This document shows positions 23,251-31,395 of a DNA stretch of 64,000 bases, piece by piece (the stretch's first letter is position 1; every line of letters starts with the position of its first letter). A program made the position numbers and the translations under genes. The notes beneath the pieces are model-generated. The model was not told where the DNA came from. It saw only the letters and a list, made by a program, of their open reading frames with translations, and searched no databases. This DNA is from JAEZKC01 sp046546375 (lineage in GTDB: Bacteria; Fibrobacterota; Chitinivibrionia; Chitinivibrionales; Chitinispirillaceae): assembly GCA_046546375.1 (NCBI GenBank), contig JBKGXV010000008.1, positions 7,074 through 71,073 of the forward strand. Direction: 5' to 3'.

Positions 23251-24611
23251 TACTGCCCCGTCTTCCGAAAGGGTTTTCCAGTCCTGTGAAAATCGGCTCA
23301 GGCGGATTCGGTGAGGTCTACCGGGTGCGTCAGGATGCCCTGGACCGATTCGTGGCGCTCAAGTTTTTTCTGGGCCAAGATTCCCACTCCCGGTCCGTGT
23401 TGAAACAGGAAGCAACCATGCAGGCCGGACTGCATATCAGGGGGATACCTCAGATATATGATGTGCTGGAGTTTTCCGGCCAGCTCTGTATTGTGATGCA
23501 GTGGATAAACGGCTGCAACCTGCGCTTTCTGCTCCAGACAGATCTGTCATTCGACAGCAGGATGGATCTGGCCAAAGAGATAATCGAGATCTGTGCTTCG
23601 TTTCATCAGCAGGGATATGCTCACAGGGACATTAAACCCGAGAATTTTCTGGTGTCTTCCGAGGGAGTTTTCCTCATTGATTTCGGTCTGGCGCACCGTA
23701 TAGAAGCTGCTCGTCAGACATCGGCCAACGTGGTGAAGGGAACTTTGGCCTATATCGCTCCTGAGATTCTGAAAGGAAACAACCTTTCTGCTGATGAGAA
23801 GCGTGCGGATCTTTTTTCAATCGGAAAAGTAGTGCAGGAGCTGTTTGACGGGGCACCGCTTCCCGAGTGTGTCAGAAGGTGTCTTAGTGAGAATCCTTCC
23901 GACAGACCGGAATCGGCGGTGAAGCTTGCGGAAATGTCCAGGCCCCATTTCATTGAAAGGCCGGTCAGGTGGGAGAAGATCGCAGAACCGTTGGCAAGTG
24001 AGCAGCTTGCAAGACAACTGCTCAGTACTGCGCAAGCTCTTGTTCGGAAAAACAAGCCTCAGCAGGCTTACCCGCTGCTTGTCGAATGTCTTCAGGTATT
24101 TCCTGAATTGCCCGGGGCTTTTGAGCTCATGGAGAACTTTCCCAGATTTGAAAAGAGAAAGAAAACTACAATGGGCAGAAAAAGCATGGCATTGGGGGTG
24201 GGTATAGCTTTTTCCTTAATTGCCGTTACTTTGATCCTGTTTGGATTGATGGGGGAGGAGCGGCAGAAAAAAAACAGCTTTTCTGTCACAAGCCCAAACA
24301 GCCGTCTGATACTTGTTTCAGAAAAGAGGGAATCCGCGGAAAAAAAGATTCCCCGCCTTCCATTCAAGGAAAATTCATTTTCTTCAGAATTTCTATGCGG
24401 GTTTCTGAAGATTTCAGGGCATCCCACCGAAGGGAGTCTTACAATTGACGGAAAAGAGGTAGATTCGAACTCCGGGCAGTTTTCTTTTCCGTTTCCAGCA
24501 GAAGACAGATTGATTGTCTGGAAGAATTCCGGGGGCGAAACTGTCTGGAAAGAAGTCGTGCAGGTTCTTCCTTTCCAGACAAAGCGTTTGGAGATAAAGG
24601 AGCGCAGATGA
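23247..24611 (+). CDS. Membrane Ser/Thr protein kinase with periplasmic PEGA-like domain
   Basis: 454 residues, starting at GTG 23247 (RBS GGAGGA, GTGA overlap with the TPR gene). Kinase domain 10-235: glycine loop GSGGFGEVY (17-25), Lys39 (VALKFF), catalytic loop HRDIKPEN (126-133), DFG (145-147), activation segment with 'VKGTLAYIAPE' (APE 171-173). All catalytic residues are present, so it should be active. A helical juxtamembrane part follows, then one membrane helix at about 313-336 and a periplasmic domain of about 115 residues ending in a PEGA-like fold (GSLTIDGKEV ... GGETVWKEVVQVLPFQTKRLEI). The PEGA-like part may sense envelope or peptidoglycan state. ATGA overlap with the downstream sigma-54 activator makes that protein its most likely target. 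Confidence 0.88.
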   Translation: MILPRLPKGFSSPVKIGSGGFGEVYRVRQDALDRFVALKFFLGQDSHSRSVLKQEATMQAGLHIRGIPQIYDVLEFSGQLCIVMQWINGCNLRFLLQTDLSFDSRMDLAKEIIEICASFHQQGYAHRDIKPENFLVSSEGVFLIDFGLAHRIEAARQTSANVVKGTLAYIAPEILKGNNLSADEKRADLFSIGKVVQELFDGAPLPECVRRCLSENPSDRPESAVKLAEMSRPHFIERPVRWEKIAEPLASEQLARQLLSTAQALVRKNKPQQAYPLLVECLQVFPELPGAFELMENFPRFEKRKKTTMGRKSMALGVGIAFSLIAVTLILFGLMGEERQKKNSFSVTSPNSRLILVSEKRESAEKKIPRLPFKENSFSSEFLCGFLKISGHPTEGSLTIDGKEVDSNSGQFSFPFPAEDRLIVWKNSGGETVWKEVVQVLPFQTKRLEIKERR

Positions 24612-26413
24612 GTCACAATATGAGCTGTTATTTAAAAGACAGAAAAACGGGAAAGCTGTACCAACTCGATAACAGAATAACCACTATCGGGTCAGCCAGT
24701 GATTGTGGAATCAGACTTTCGAAAAAAGATCCGGATCATGCTGCACATTGTCTCTTTTCTGCCGGTTCTCATCTTTTTCAAGTAATCTCAAAAGACATAT
24801 CTATTTCGGTCAACAGAGCCGAAGTGAGCGGGATGCGGAAACTGAAGAACGGGGATAAGCTGCGGATTGGTTCGCTGGACTTGGAATACGTTGACGGTGG
24901 GGATGTAAAGGAAGGTCGTGCCGAGTCCGACCCCACAGGTGATCTTCTGGATATGATTCTTCTTCTTCTGCGCAATCGTGACCATGATATCTCATCAACA
25001 CTGCTTACCTCCATAGCCAAGCTTCTGCAGTGTGATGCCGCACGGATCGTGGGTGAAGAACCGGAAACGGGCAAACGTTATACTCTTATACGTTATCCGG
25101 CACATGCGGGTCTGGACCGGTTTTCCAACAGGGCAATCGACTGGGCCAAAGAGGCATCCAGAACCGTGCTGATGCTCGAACCCGACTGGGCTGAATCGAC
25201 GGGGGACAACAGGTCGCTTGAAAAAAACGCCGTGTCCTCCATTCTCTGTGCTCCGCTGCGTCATGATGATGTATGCAGAGGGTATCTGTATCTGGACAGA
25301 ATCAGAAAGAATGAAAGCTTCGGTGACAGGGACCGTTCACTTTGCGACAGGCTTCTGCCTCTGGTAATGGAGCTTTTGATCAACTCCGAAGAGCGTCAGC
25401 GGCAGACGGAACTTATCGCTTCATTACAGAAGTCAAGTGAAAGCGACAGGGGCGGAATCGTTTATAGAAGCGAAGGAATGCATAATGTGATTCTTTTAGC
25501 CGACCGTATTGCTCCCACCGATTCCCCTGTACTCGTAACGGGTGAAACCGGTACCGGAAAGGAATTGCTGGCCAGGCGCATTCATAGTAAATCACTCCGT
25601 TCTGAAAAGCCCTTCAAGGCGATAAACTGTGGTGCTCTTCCCGAAAACCTCATAGAATCAGAACTGTTCGGGCATGAAAAGGGTGCGTTCACCGGAGCAA
25701 CCAGTCGAAAGCAGGGGCTGTTTGAGGCTGCTGAAGGAGGTACGATTTTTCTTGATGAGATAGGAGAAATGCCTCTTGCAGTACAGGTGAAGCTTCTGCG
25801 CGTTCTTCAGGAATCTGAAATCACTCCCGTGGGCGGGACGGAAACAAAGAAGGTTGATGTGCGTGTCATTGCCGCAACCAACCGGGATCCCGAAGTGGAA
25901 GTCAAGGAGAACAGGTTCAGGCCGGATCTGTATTTCAGACTCAATGTGCTTTCGCTTCACATCCCATCTCTTCGGGAAAGAAGCGAGGATATACTGCTGC
26001 TTGCGGAGTATTTTGTGGCGAAATACTGCGGGCGTATGGGACGGGATCAGAAAATCATTTCAAGTGATGCCCAGCGGACTCTTGCTGCTCATCTCTGGCC
26101 GGGGAATGTGAGGGAGCTGGAAAATGTGATTCAGAGAGCAGTTGTCTTGTCCTATACCAAAAAGATAAAAGCGGAGGATATCAACCTTCCCCTGGTAAAA
26201 GCAGGTCAATCCGAAAATTCCCATCGGATTCCCACTATCCGTTCCGCCCGCGAAGCGGCCGAAAAAGAGGTGATCAAAAATTCGCTGCGGGCCACCAATG
26301 GAAACGTTTCTCAGACATCCAGACTGATTGAGATCGACCGCAAGTGGCTGATAACGAAAATGTCTGAATACGGAATCGATGCGGCCAGCTACCGTGCGCA
26401 GAAGGAGAACTGA
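24608..26413 (+). CDS. Sigma-54 activator (FHA-like, GAF-like, AAA+, Fis-type HTH)
   Basis: 601 residues. Residues 1-96 resemble an FHA domain (ITTIGSASDCGIRLS), but the usual Arg of 'IGR' is Ser29 and no S-R-x-H follows, so phosphothreonine binding is doubtful. Residues about 110-262 are GAF-like. AAA+ sigma-54 domain about 285-515: Walker A GETGTGKE (312-319), GAFTGA (359-364) that contacts sigma-54, Walker B GGTIFLDEIGEM (377-388), 'VDVRVIAATNRD' and R-finger region 'FRPDLYFRLNVL'. The end is a Fis-type HTH ('NGNVSQTSRLIEIDRKWLITKMSEYGI', split: NVSQTSRLIEIDRKWLITKM). It activates sigma-54 RNA polymerase. Translationally coupled to the kinase by ATGA. Candidate target promoter at 19040-19055. 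Confidence 0.92.
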   Translation: MSHNMSCYLKDRKTGKLYQLDNRITTIGSASDCGIRLSKKDPDHAAHCLFSAGSHLFQVISKDISISVNRAEVSGMRKLKNGDKLRIGSLDLEYVDGGDVKEGRAESDPTGDLLDMILLLLRNRDHDISSTLLTSIAKLLQCDAARIVGEEPETGKRYTLIRYPAHAGLDRFSNRAIDWAKEASRTVLMLEPDWAESTGDNRSLEKNAVSSILCAPLRHDDVCRGYLYLDRIRKNESFGDRDRSLCDRLLPLVMELLINSEERQRQTELIASLQKSSESDRGGIVYRSEGMHNVILLADRIAPTDSPVLVTGETGTGKELLARRIHSKSLRSEKPFKAINCGALPENLIESELFGHEKGAFTGATSRKQGLFEAAEGGTIFLDEIGEMPLAVQVKLLRVLQESEITPVGGTETKKVDVRVIAATNRDPEVEVKENRFRPDLYFRLNVLSLHIPSLRERSEDILLLAEYFVAKYCGRMGRDQKIISSDAQRTLAAHLWPGNVRELENVIQRAVVLSYTKKIKAEDINLPLVKAGQSENSHRIPTIRSAREAAEKEVIKNSLRATNGNVSQTSRLIEIDRKWLITKMSEYGIDAASYRAQKEN

Positions 26414-26744
26414 CTTCTTTCGCTCTCATAAATTTCTATCCTGTGGTGTCGCTTTTTTCCAGTTCTTCTGCTTTTTTCAGCTGATCAAGGGCTTTACATG
26501 GAGAAAACGGGGATATTACTGAAATGCATGGTTGTCAGAAAGCTCAGACTGAAAATGAACAGTCTTGAAGCTCTGTACATGAGGCCCTCCGGAGCATCGG
26601 ATCAATTCATCTTTTTTCTACAATATAGGGAGAAACTGCTGCTGATGCTTGATTTTTTTTAATTCTTTCGGCGGGTGTACAACGGTACCGATGCGTGCTG
26701 AACTGCATCGGTACCTGCAAAGAAGGCATGCTCGTGAGTATATA
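26414..26744. other. 331-nt region between the sigma-54 activator and the convergent lipoprotein gene
   Basis: No complete gene. On the minus strand a 31-residue frame ends with 'KALDQLKKAEELEKSD' before a stop near 26440, resembling the tail of a TPR protein; an in-frame stop just upstream and no start make it at most a remnant. The hairpin at 26683-26714 lies at the lipoprotein end. Nothing else seen. Confidence 0.4.
26683..26714 (-). terminator. Perfect 11-bp hairpin downstream of the lipoprotein gene
   Basis: ggtaccgatgc (26683-26693) pairs perfectly with gcatcggtacc (26704-26714) with a 10-nt loop. It is 30 nt after the lipoprotein stop on the minus strand. No T-run follows directly on that strand. 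Confidence 0.45.
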
Positions 26745-27479
26745 TCAGAATGGCAGCCAGGAATCGTCCACTTTTTCAAGCTTTCCGCAGGCCACGGGTA
26801 ATGTGACATGGGCCGGTACGTCCGGCAGTGACTGTACCGATTCGGGAAGCTCGGTGTCTTCGGAAATGCCGTGGAGGTAGACCACTCTGTTTTCAAGCTG
26901 CAGAGAGTCGATTCCGAATTTCTCCTGGAGAGCAGGACGGAGTTCGCTTATCAGAACCGTATCGGTATAGGTGACAGTACCCTGATCGCTGGCTTCGGGG
27001 TAGGTTTCCGCAGTCAGTTCCAGTTCAGCAGGGTTTTCGTTGAAGGGGACCAGGGTGATGCCGGATACATCACGAGTTTCAACAAGATCGACTATACCGT
27101 CACCGTTAATATCCTGATCCATGGATGCGCAGGATGCGTCCTGGCCGTCCGGGTATCCGTGATAGTGCTGAAGATGCATCATTCCCGGCTCCAGCCCGGA
27201 AGCCATGACATTGATGAACATCGTGTCGCCCTTGACCCTGATTGTGGCCATGCCGGTGGCGGACATGCCCGCAACAGAATCGTTGAGCGGGCCGAGTTCC
27301 GCCCGGTAAACGATGCCGGCGGTGTCGGTTGCGGTGGTATCGCTTTCGGGTGCGGTTCCGTCTCCTCCGTTGCCTCCATTTCCGCCCCATAATCCTGCAC
27401 AGGATACTAAAATGGCGGCAATGGCTGCCGTTGCTAACGGAGTGGTGATTCTAAAGAGTGTGTTTTTTTGCGAATTCAT
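26745..27479 (-). CDS. CHRD-like lipoprotein with an EF-hand-like calcium loop
   Basis: 244 residues from the start at 27479, which follows AGGAGGAAAAAAG; a longer frame lacks a ribosome-binding site. Lipoprotein signal with lipobox I-L-V-S-C (Cys about 27), then a Gly/Asn/Asp/Thr linker (GGNGGNGGDGTAPES). The mature domain is beta-rich: 'GMATIRVKGDTMFINVMASGLEPGMMHLQHYHGY' resembles CHRD-type or superoxide-dismutase-like sandwich domains, with a His-rich patch (H-L-Q-H-Y-H-G) that could bind copper or another metal. 'DQDINGDGIVDLVE' is a textbook EF-hand-type loop (D-x-N-x-D-G-I-x-D). 'VVYLHGI' and 'LPVACGKL' near the end are also of the CHRD/SOD style. Extracytoplasmic; function unknown. 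It stands alone between two convergent units. Confidence 0.7.
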   Translation of the reverse strand: MNSQKNTLFRITTPLATAAIAAILVSCAGLWGGNGGNGGDGTAPESDTTATDTAGIVYRAELGPLNDSVAGMSATGMATIRVKGDTMFINVMASGLEPGMMHLQHYHGYPDGQDASCASMDQDINGDGIVDLVETRDVSGITLVPFNENPAELELTAETYPEASDQGTVTYTDTVLISELRPALQEKFGIDSLQLENRVVYLHGISEDTELPESVQSLPDVPAHVTLPVACGKLEKVDDSWLPF

Positions 27480-27737
27480 CTTTTTTCCTCCTGTGTTGCT
27501 CTGGGAAATACTGCATAACCTGTGTGTTTGGAGTGGATTGCAACAGTTGTGCCCGCCCAAGGGGAGGGGGGCTTTTGGTTTCCCCGGAGTTCCTACAGCA
27601 CAAAACTACCTCCGGTGAACCCCAGGCAGAAAGCATACTCCTTACCTGTAAGCGAGAAAAATTAGTGTTTACTTGGTCCCCGATTGATGTTAAAATTCTA
27701 TATGCCACGATAATTCATTTGATTGGAAAGTTTTTCC

Positions 27738-28751
27738 ATGGTGAACAGTCAAGCAGAAACAGTGCCCTGCGAACAAAAATCAGCACAGAAGAAAATCTGG
27801 CTTCTTTCCGTGATCATTCCTGTCCATAATGAGAATGAGAATCTGGATCAGCTTTATAAGCGGCTTTGTGATGCGCTGGAGAATTTCGGCGGTGACTGCG
27901 AGGTTCTGTTTGTTGATGACGGGTCCAGTGACGGATCCGCTCAACGTCTGGATGATTTCGCCTCCCGTGATTATCGGGTCAGGGTGATTCATTTCAGGCG
28001 CAATTTCGGACAGACTGCTGCCATGATGGCCGGTATAGATTATTCCAGAGGCGAAGTGCTTATCCCCATGGATGCCGATCTGCAGAATGATCCTGCCGAT
28101 ATCCCCCGGCTTTATGCAAAAATCCTGGAGGGATACGATGTATGCTCCGGATGGCGCAAAAACCGTCAGGACAACCCTGTGTCCCGCAATTTGCCCAGCC
28201 GGATCGCCAATGCACTCATTTCGTGGATTTCCGGGGTCAAACTGAACGATTACGGGTGTACCCTAAAAGCGTATAGGAGGGAAGTGATCAAAAGTGTGAG
28301 AATATATGGGGAGATGCATCGGTTTATTCCCATATATGCCTCCTGGATGGGAGCCAAAGTCATTCAGATCCCGGTTTCCCACAGTCGCAGAGAACACGGC
28401 AGCTCTCATTACGGACTGCGCCGTACTTTCAAAGTGATTCTCGATCTCATTGTGGTGAAATTTCTCTCTTCCTATCTCCAGAATCCCATCTACATGTTCG
28501 GGGGCTTCGGGCTTCTCAGTTTTCTTTCCTCTTTTTTCACCGCAGGACTTATGATTTACTACAAATTCTGGGGAGGTAAAAGCTTCATAGAAACACCTCT
28601 TCCCATGCTGGTGGTGCTTTTTGTTCTCATGGGATGTATGTCCATTTTTATGGGGCTGATCGCCGAGCTTCAGATGAGGACCTATTACGAAAGTCAGCAT
28701 AAACGGGCCTACATGATTGAAAAGACGCGCAATTTGGGGAAAAAGAACTGA
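27738..28751 (+). CDS. GT2 family glycosyltransferase, DPM1/GtrB/ArnC-like, with C-terminal membrane helices
   Basis: 337 residues from ATG 27738. GT-A fold: 'LLSVIIPVHNENENLDQLYKRL' start, 'EVLFVDDGSSDGSAQRLD', 'RNFGQTAAMMAGIDYSRGE', metal-binding 'PMDADLQNDP' (D-x-D), 'CSGWRKNRQD', and two membrane helices at about 235-260 and 275-305. This combination is typical of enzymes that load a sugar onto polyprenyl phosphate (GtrB, ArnC, DPM) at the inner membrane, providing donors for periplasmic GT-C enzymes. Two GT-C-like proteins are encoded in the same locus (34702 and 36727), which supports this role. It abuts asnB by TGATG. Sugar specificity cannot be told. Confidence 0.88.
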   Translation: MVNSQAETVPCEQKSAQKKIWLLSVIIPVHNENENLDQLYKRLCDALENFGGDCEVLFVDDGSSDGSAQRLDDFASRDYRVRVIHFRRNFGQTAAMMAGIDYSRGEVLIPMDADLQNDPADIPRLYAKILEGYDVCSGWRKNRQDNPVSRNLPSRIANALISWISGVKLNDYGCTLKAYRREVIKSVRIYGEMHRFIPIYASWMGAKVIQIPVSHSRREHGSSHYGLRRTFKVILDLIVVKFLSSYLQNPIYMFGGFGLLSFLSSFFTAGLMIYYKFWGGKSFIETPLPMLVVLFVLMGCMSIFMGLIAELQMRTYYESQHKRAYMIEKTRNLGKKN

Positions 28752-30628
28752 TGTGTGGAATTTGCGGTTTTGTGGGAGCCGGATCTGCAGAAGATCTGAC
28801 CAGCATCAACAACCGTCTTGTTCACCGCGGACCGGATGGAGGTGGCGAGTGGGTCGATGAGGAAAAACGTGTTTTCCTGGGTCATCGCAGACTGTCCATA
28901 ATCGATCTGCAGGACGGGGCACAACCCATGGTATCTGCAGACGGTGATCTGGTGGTTGTGTTCAACGGAGAAATCTACAATCATGTGGAACTCAGAAAAA
29001 AGCTTCAGAGCAGAGGCCATCTTTTCAGAACCTCCCATTCTGATACGGAAATACTGATTCACGGATACAGGGAATGGGGAGAAAATTTATCCGAACAGCT
29101 TAACGGCATGTGGAGTTTCGCTGTTTATGACCGAAAGCGTAATACACTCTTTCTGAGTAGAGACCGGTTTGGACAAAAGCCTCTTTTTTATACGAGTAAT
29201 AACGACGTTTTTGCATTTGCATCGGAACTTGATCCTCTCACAGAGCATTCACTCATTGAAAGGGAAACCGATTGGCTGAGTGTGAAAAAATATTTCGCCT
29301 ACGGTTATATTCCTGCCCCCGGGTCAATTTACAAGGATATCCGTAAGCTTCCGGGCGGGCACTCTCTTTTGGTAAACTGTTCCGACGGCAGAGTAAACGT
29401 CAGGAGATACTGGGAGTTCAGGCTGGAGCCGGTTGACTATGTGACACCCGGGCTCGAAGAGAGGTGGTGCGAGCAGCTCAGAGAGTTGCTTGACCGGGCG
29501 GTAGGGCGCAGGTTGATGTCTGATGTTCCCCTGGGAGTTTTCTTAAGCGGGGGAATAGATTCCACGGCTGTAGCGTATTATGCCAAGCGAAACAGCACCT
29601 CTACTCTGGTAAACACGTTTTCGGTGGAGTTCGAGGAGAAGTCTTTTGATGAGTCAGCGTATTCCAGACAGGCGGCGGCATTTTTAGGCACCGAACATCA
29701 TGCCCGCAATCTGAATATCGAAGCAGCTCTTGAGGTGATCCCCGAGCTGGAAAGAATGCTTGATGAGCCGATGGGGGATTCCTCCCTTATCGCCACCTAT
29801 CTTCTCTGCCGTGAAACCAGGAAACATGTCACAGTGGCTCTGGGGGGGGACGGTGCGGACGAGCTGTTTGCGGGATATGATCCCTTCAGGGCTCTGAATA
29901 TTGCCCGGTGGTATGAAAGAATTGTACCGCGGCCTGTTCACAGAGGAATATCTATGCTCATGTCACGGCTGCCTGTCTCTCATATGAATATGAGTCTGGA
30001 TTTCAAGATAAAACGTGCCCTGCGTGGTCTAAACCATGACCGCAGGTTCTGGAATCCCGTATGGATGGGGCCGCTTTCACCTTCGGAAATCGGAGAGCTT
30101 TTCGATGAAGAAATCGACCTGGAGCAGCTTTATTCCGAGGCGATAGAGAGCTGGAACCGGTGCACTCAGAAAGATATAGTGGATAAAACGCTTCAGTTCT
30201 ATACCGATCTGTATCTTCAGGATGACATTCTGGTAAAAGTGGACAGGGCGGGAATGTTAAACTCTCTTGAAGTACGGTCGCCGTTTCTGGATGTGGAGTT
30301 GGCAGAGTTCGTCCGCAGGATACCATCAGGGTACAAGTTCAGAAACGGCCAGTCCAAGTATATTCTGAAAAAAGCATTGGAATCTGTATTGCCGCGGGAC
30401 ATTATCAAGCGGAAAAAGAAGGGGTTTGGCGTACCACTGGGGAGGTGGTTTAAGGAGAGAACCCTGGGTATACGAAATGATAATCCAGGTACAACAGATG
30501 AGAATTTCAAGCAGAAGCGCTATGTATCCCACTTGAGGGGGAAAAGTGATGAGCGGGCTTTTTTATGGAACTATCGTTTGTTGCAGCAGCTCTTTCAGAG
30601 AAAAGTCCAGGGTTGTTTTGAATCATGA
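28751..30628 (+). CDS. asnB: Asparagine synthase (glutamine-hydrolysing), glycan-locus type
   Basis: 625 residues. The start MCGICGFVG gives the N-terminal nucleophile Cys2 of a class II amidotransferase, followed by 'HRGPDGGGEW', 'LGHRRLSIIDL', 'VVFNGEIYNH' and 'RDRFGQKPLFY'. The synthetase half has the ATP pyrophosphatase loop 'FLSGGIDSTAVAYY', 'ALGGDGADELFAGYD', 'LNSLEVRSPFLD'. Such AsnB-like proteins in polysaccharide loci often amidate uronic acids or peptides rather than making asparagine; the gene is sandwiched between a glycosyltransferase and a methyltransferase (TGATG upstream, ATGA downstream), which supports a glycan role. All catalytic motifs are intact. The gene is less A/T-rich than the genes after it. 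Confidence 0.9.
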   Translation: MCGICGFVGAGSAEDLTSINNRLVHRGPDGGGEWVDEEKRVFLGHRRLSIIDLQDGAQPMVSADGDLVVVFNGEIYNHVELRKKLQSRGHLFRTSHSDTEILIHGYREWGENLSEQLNGMWSFAVYDRKRNTLFLSRDRFGQKPLFYTSNNDVFAFASELDPLTEHSLIERETDWLSVKKYFAYGYIPAPGSIYKDIRKLPGGHSLLVNCSDGRVNVRRYWEFRLEPVDYVTPGLEERWCEQLRELLDRAVGRRLMSDVPLGVFLSGGIDSTAVAYYAKRNSTSTLVNTFSVEFEEKSFDESAYSRQAAAFLGTEHHARNLNIEAALEVIPELERMLDEPMGDSSLIATYLLCRETRKHVTVALGGDGADELFAGYDPFRALNIARWYERIVPRPVHRGISMLMSRLPVSHMNMSLDFKIKRALRGLNHDRRFWNPVWMGPLSPSEIGELFDEEIDLEQLYSEAIESWNRCTQKDIVDKTLQFYTDLYLQDDILVKVDRAGMLNSLEVRSPFLDVELAEFVRRIPSGYKFRNGQSKYILKKALESVLPRDIIKRKKKGFGVPLGRWFKERTLGIRNDNPGTTDENFKQKRYVSHLRGKSDERAFLWNYRLLQQLFQRKVQGCFES

Positions 30629-31395
30629 TCGAATATGTTTTCATGCGTTTAGTAAGAAGAATGATTCCCGAACGGGTTTTGAAAAGAATTCAGTTTTTGA
30701 TTCCCTATTATAGCTCCAGTTTAGGAGAAATAAATTCTTCTGCTATTGTGGAAGAGTACATGCAGTATTGTTCTTCTGTTAAAGGAAAATGTGTTCTGGA
30801 GTTGGGCTGTGGTGCTACAAACGGCACAGGATATGGTTTTGTGCTGAAAGGGGTTCGGAAGTGGTGGGGTTATGAACCATTTCAGAAGTTTTATCGTCGG
30901 CTGGATAATACTCAAAGAGAGCTGCTTGAATCAAAGTATCATAAAAGTGTTGAGCAGAATGCCGTTGAGCGTATACAAACAATGGAAAAGATTCCTAAAA
31001 ACAGTGTGGATCTGATTGTCTCCAATTCAGTTTTGGAGCATGTTGCCAATTGCGAGGAATTGTTTTCCAGGTGCAGCAATGTACTCAAGCCCGGCGGAAA
31101 AATGGTTCATAAGATCGATTACCGGGATCACTTTTTCAAATATCCCTTTCATTTTTTAACCTTCAGTAAAGCCCTCTGGGACCGGTATCTGAATCCAGGA
31201 GATCTGCACAGGTATCGCATTTCAGATCACCTTGAATCCATGGAAAACGCGAAATTCAAGGCAAGGTGTTTGACACGGAAATGCGACCGCGAAAAATATG
31301 AACTGGTCAGAACTAAAATACATGAGGATTTCAAAAAGTATTCTGAAGATGACTTGATGACAACCATGGCGATAATTGAAGCTCGACTGCAATGA
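30625..31395 (+). CDS. SAM-dependent methyltransferase (class I), glycan locus
   Basis: 256 residues. Motif I is 'VLELGCGATNGTG', with 'DLIVSNSVLEHVANCEELFS' as the post-I/motif II region, 'VLKPGGKMVHKIDYRDHFFKYPFHFL' (core LKPGGKMVHKID) as motif III. This is the Rossmann methyltransferase layout seen in sugar and polyketide methylation. It overlaps asnB upstream and the glycosyltransferase downstream by ATGA, so it is made with them. From this gene to about 38.7 kb, base composition is clearly more A/T-rich than in the flanking genes, as is common in laterally acquired surface-glycan genes. The acceptor is unknown. Confidence 0.8.
   Translation: MIEYVFMRLVRRMIPERVLKRIQFLIPYYSSSLGEINSSAIVEEYMQYCSSVKGKCVLELGCGATNGTGYGFVLKGVRKWWGYEPFQKFYRRLDNTQRELLESKYHKSVEQNAVERIQTMEKIPKNSVDLIVSNSVLEHVANCEELFSRCSNVLKPGGKMVHKIDYRDHFFKYPFHFLTFSKALWDRYLNPGDLHRYRISDHLESMENAKFKARCLTRKCDREKYELVRTKIHEDFKKYSEDDLMTTMAIIEARLQ

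Noticed and set aside
24455..24480. T-arm-like sequence (ggagttcgaatctacc on the minus strand) suggesting a tRNA
   Set aside because: The arms do not form a 5-bp stem and the sequence lies inside the kinase coding region.
26430..26520. Minus-strand frame ending in KALDQLKKAEELEKSD as a TPR gene
   Set aside because: Only 31 residues with an in-frame stop just upstream and no start codon; at best a remnant.
28303..28342. Inverted repeat atatatggg ... cccatatat in the GT2 gene
   Set aside because: Nine-base arms with an 18-nt spacer inside a coding region are likely a chance match.
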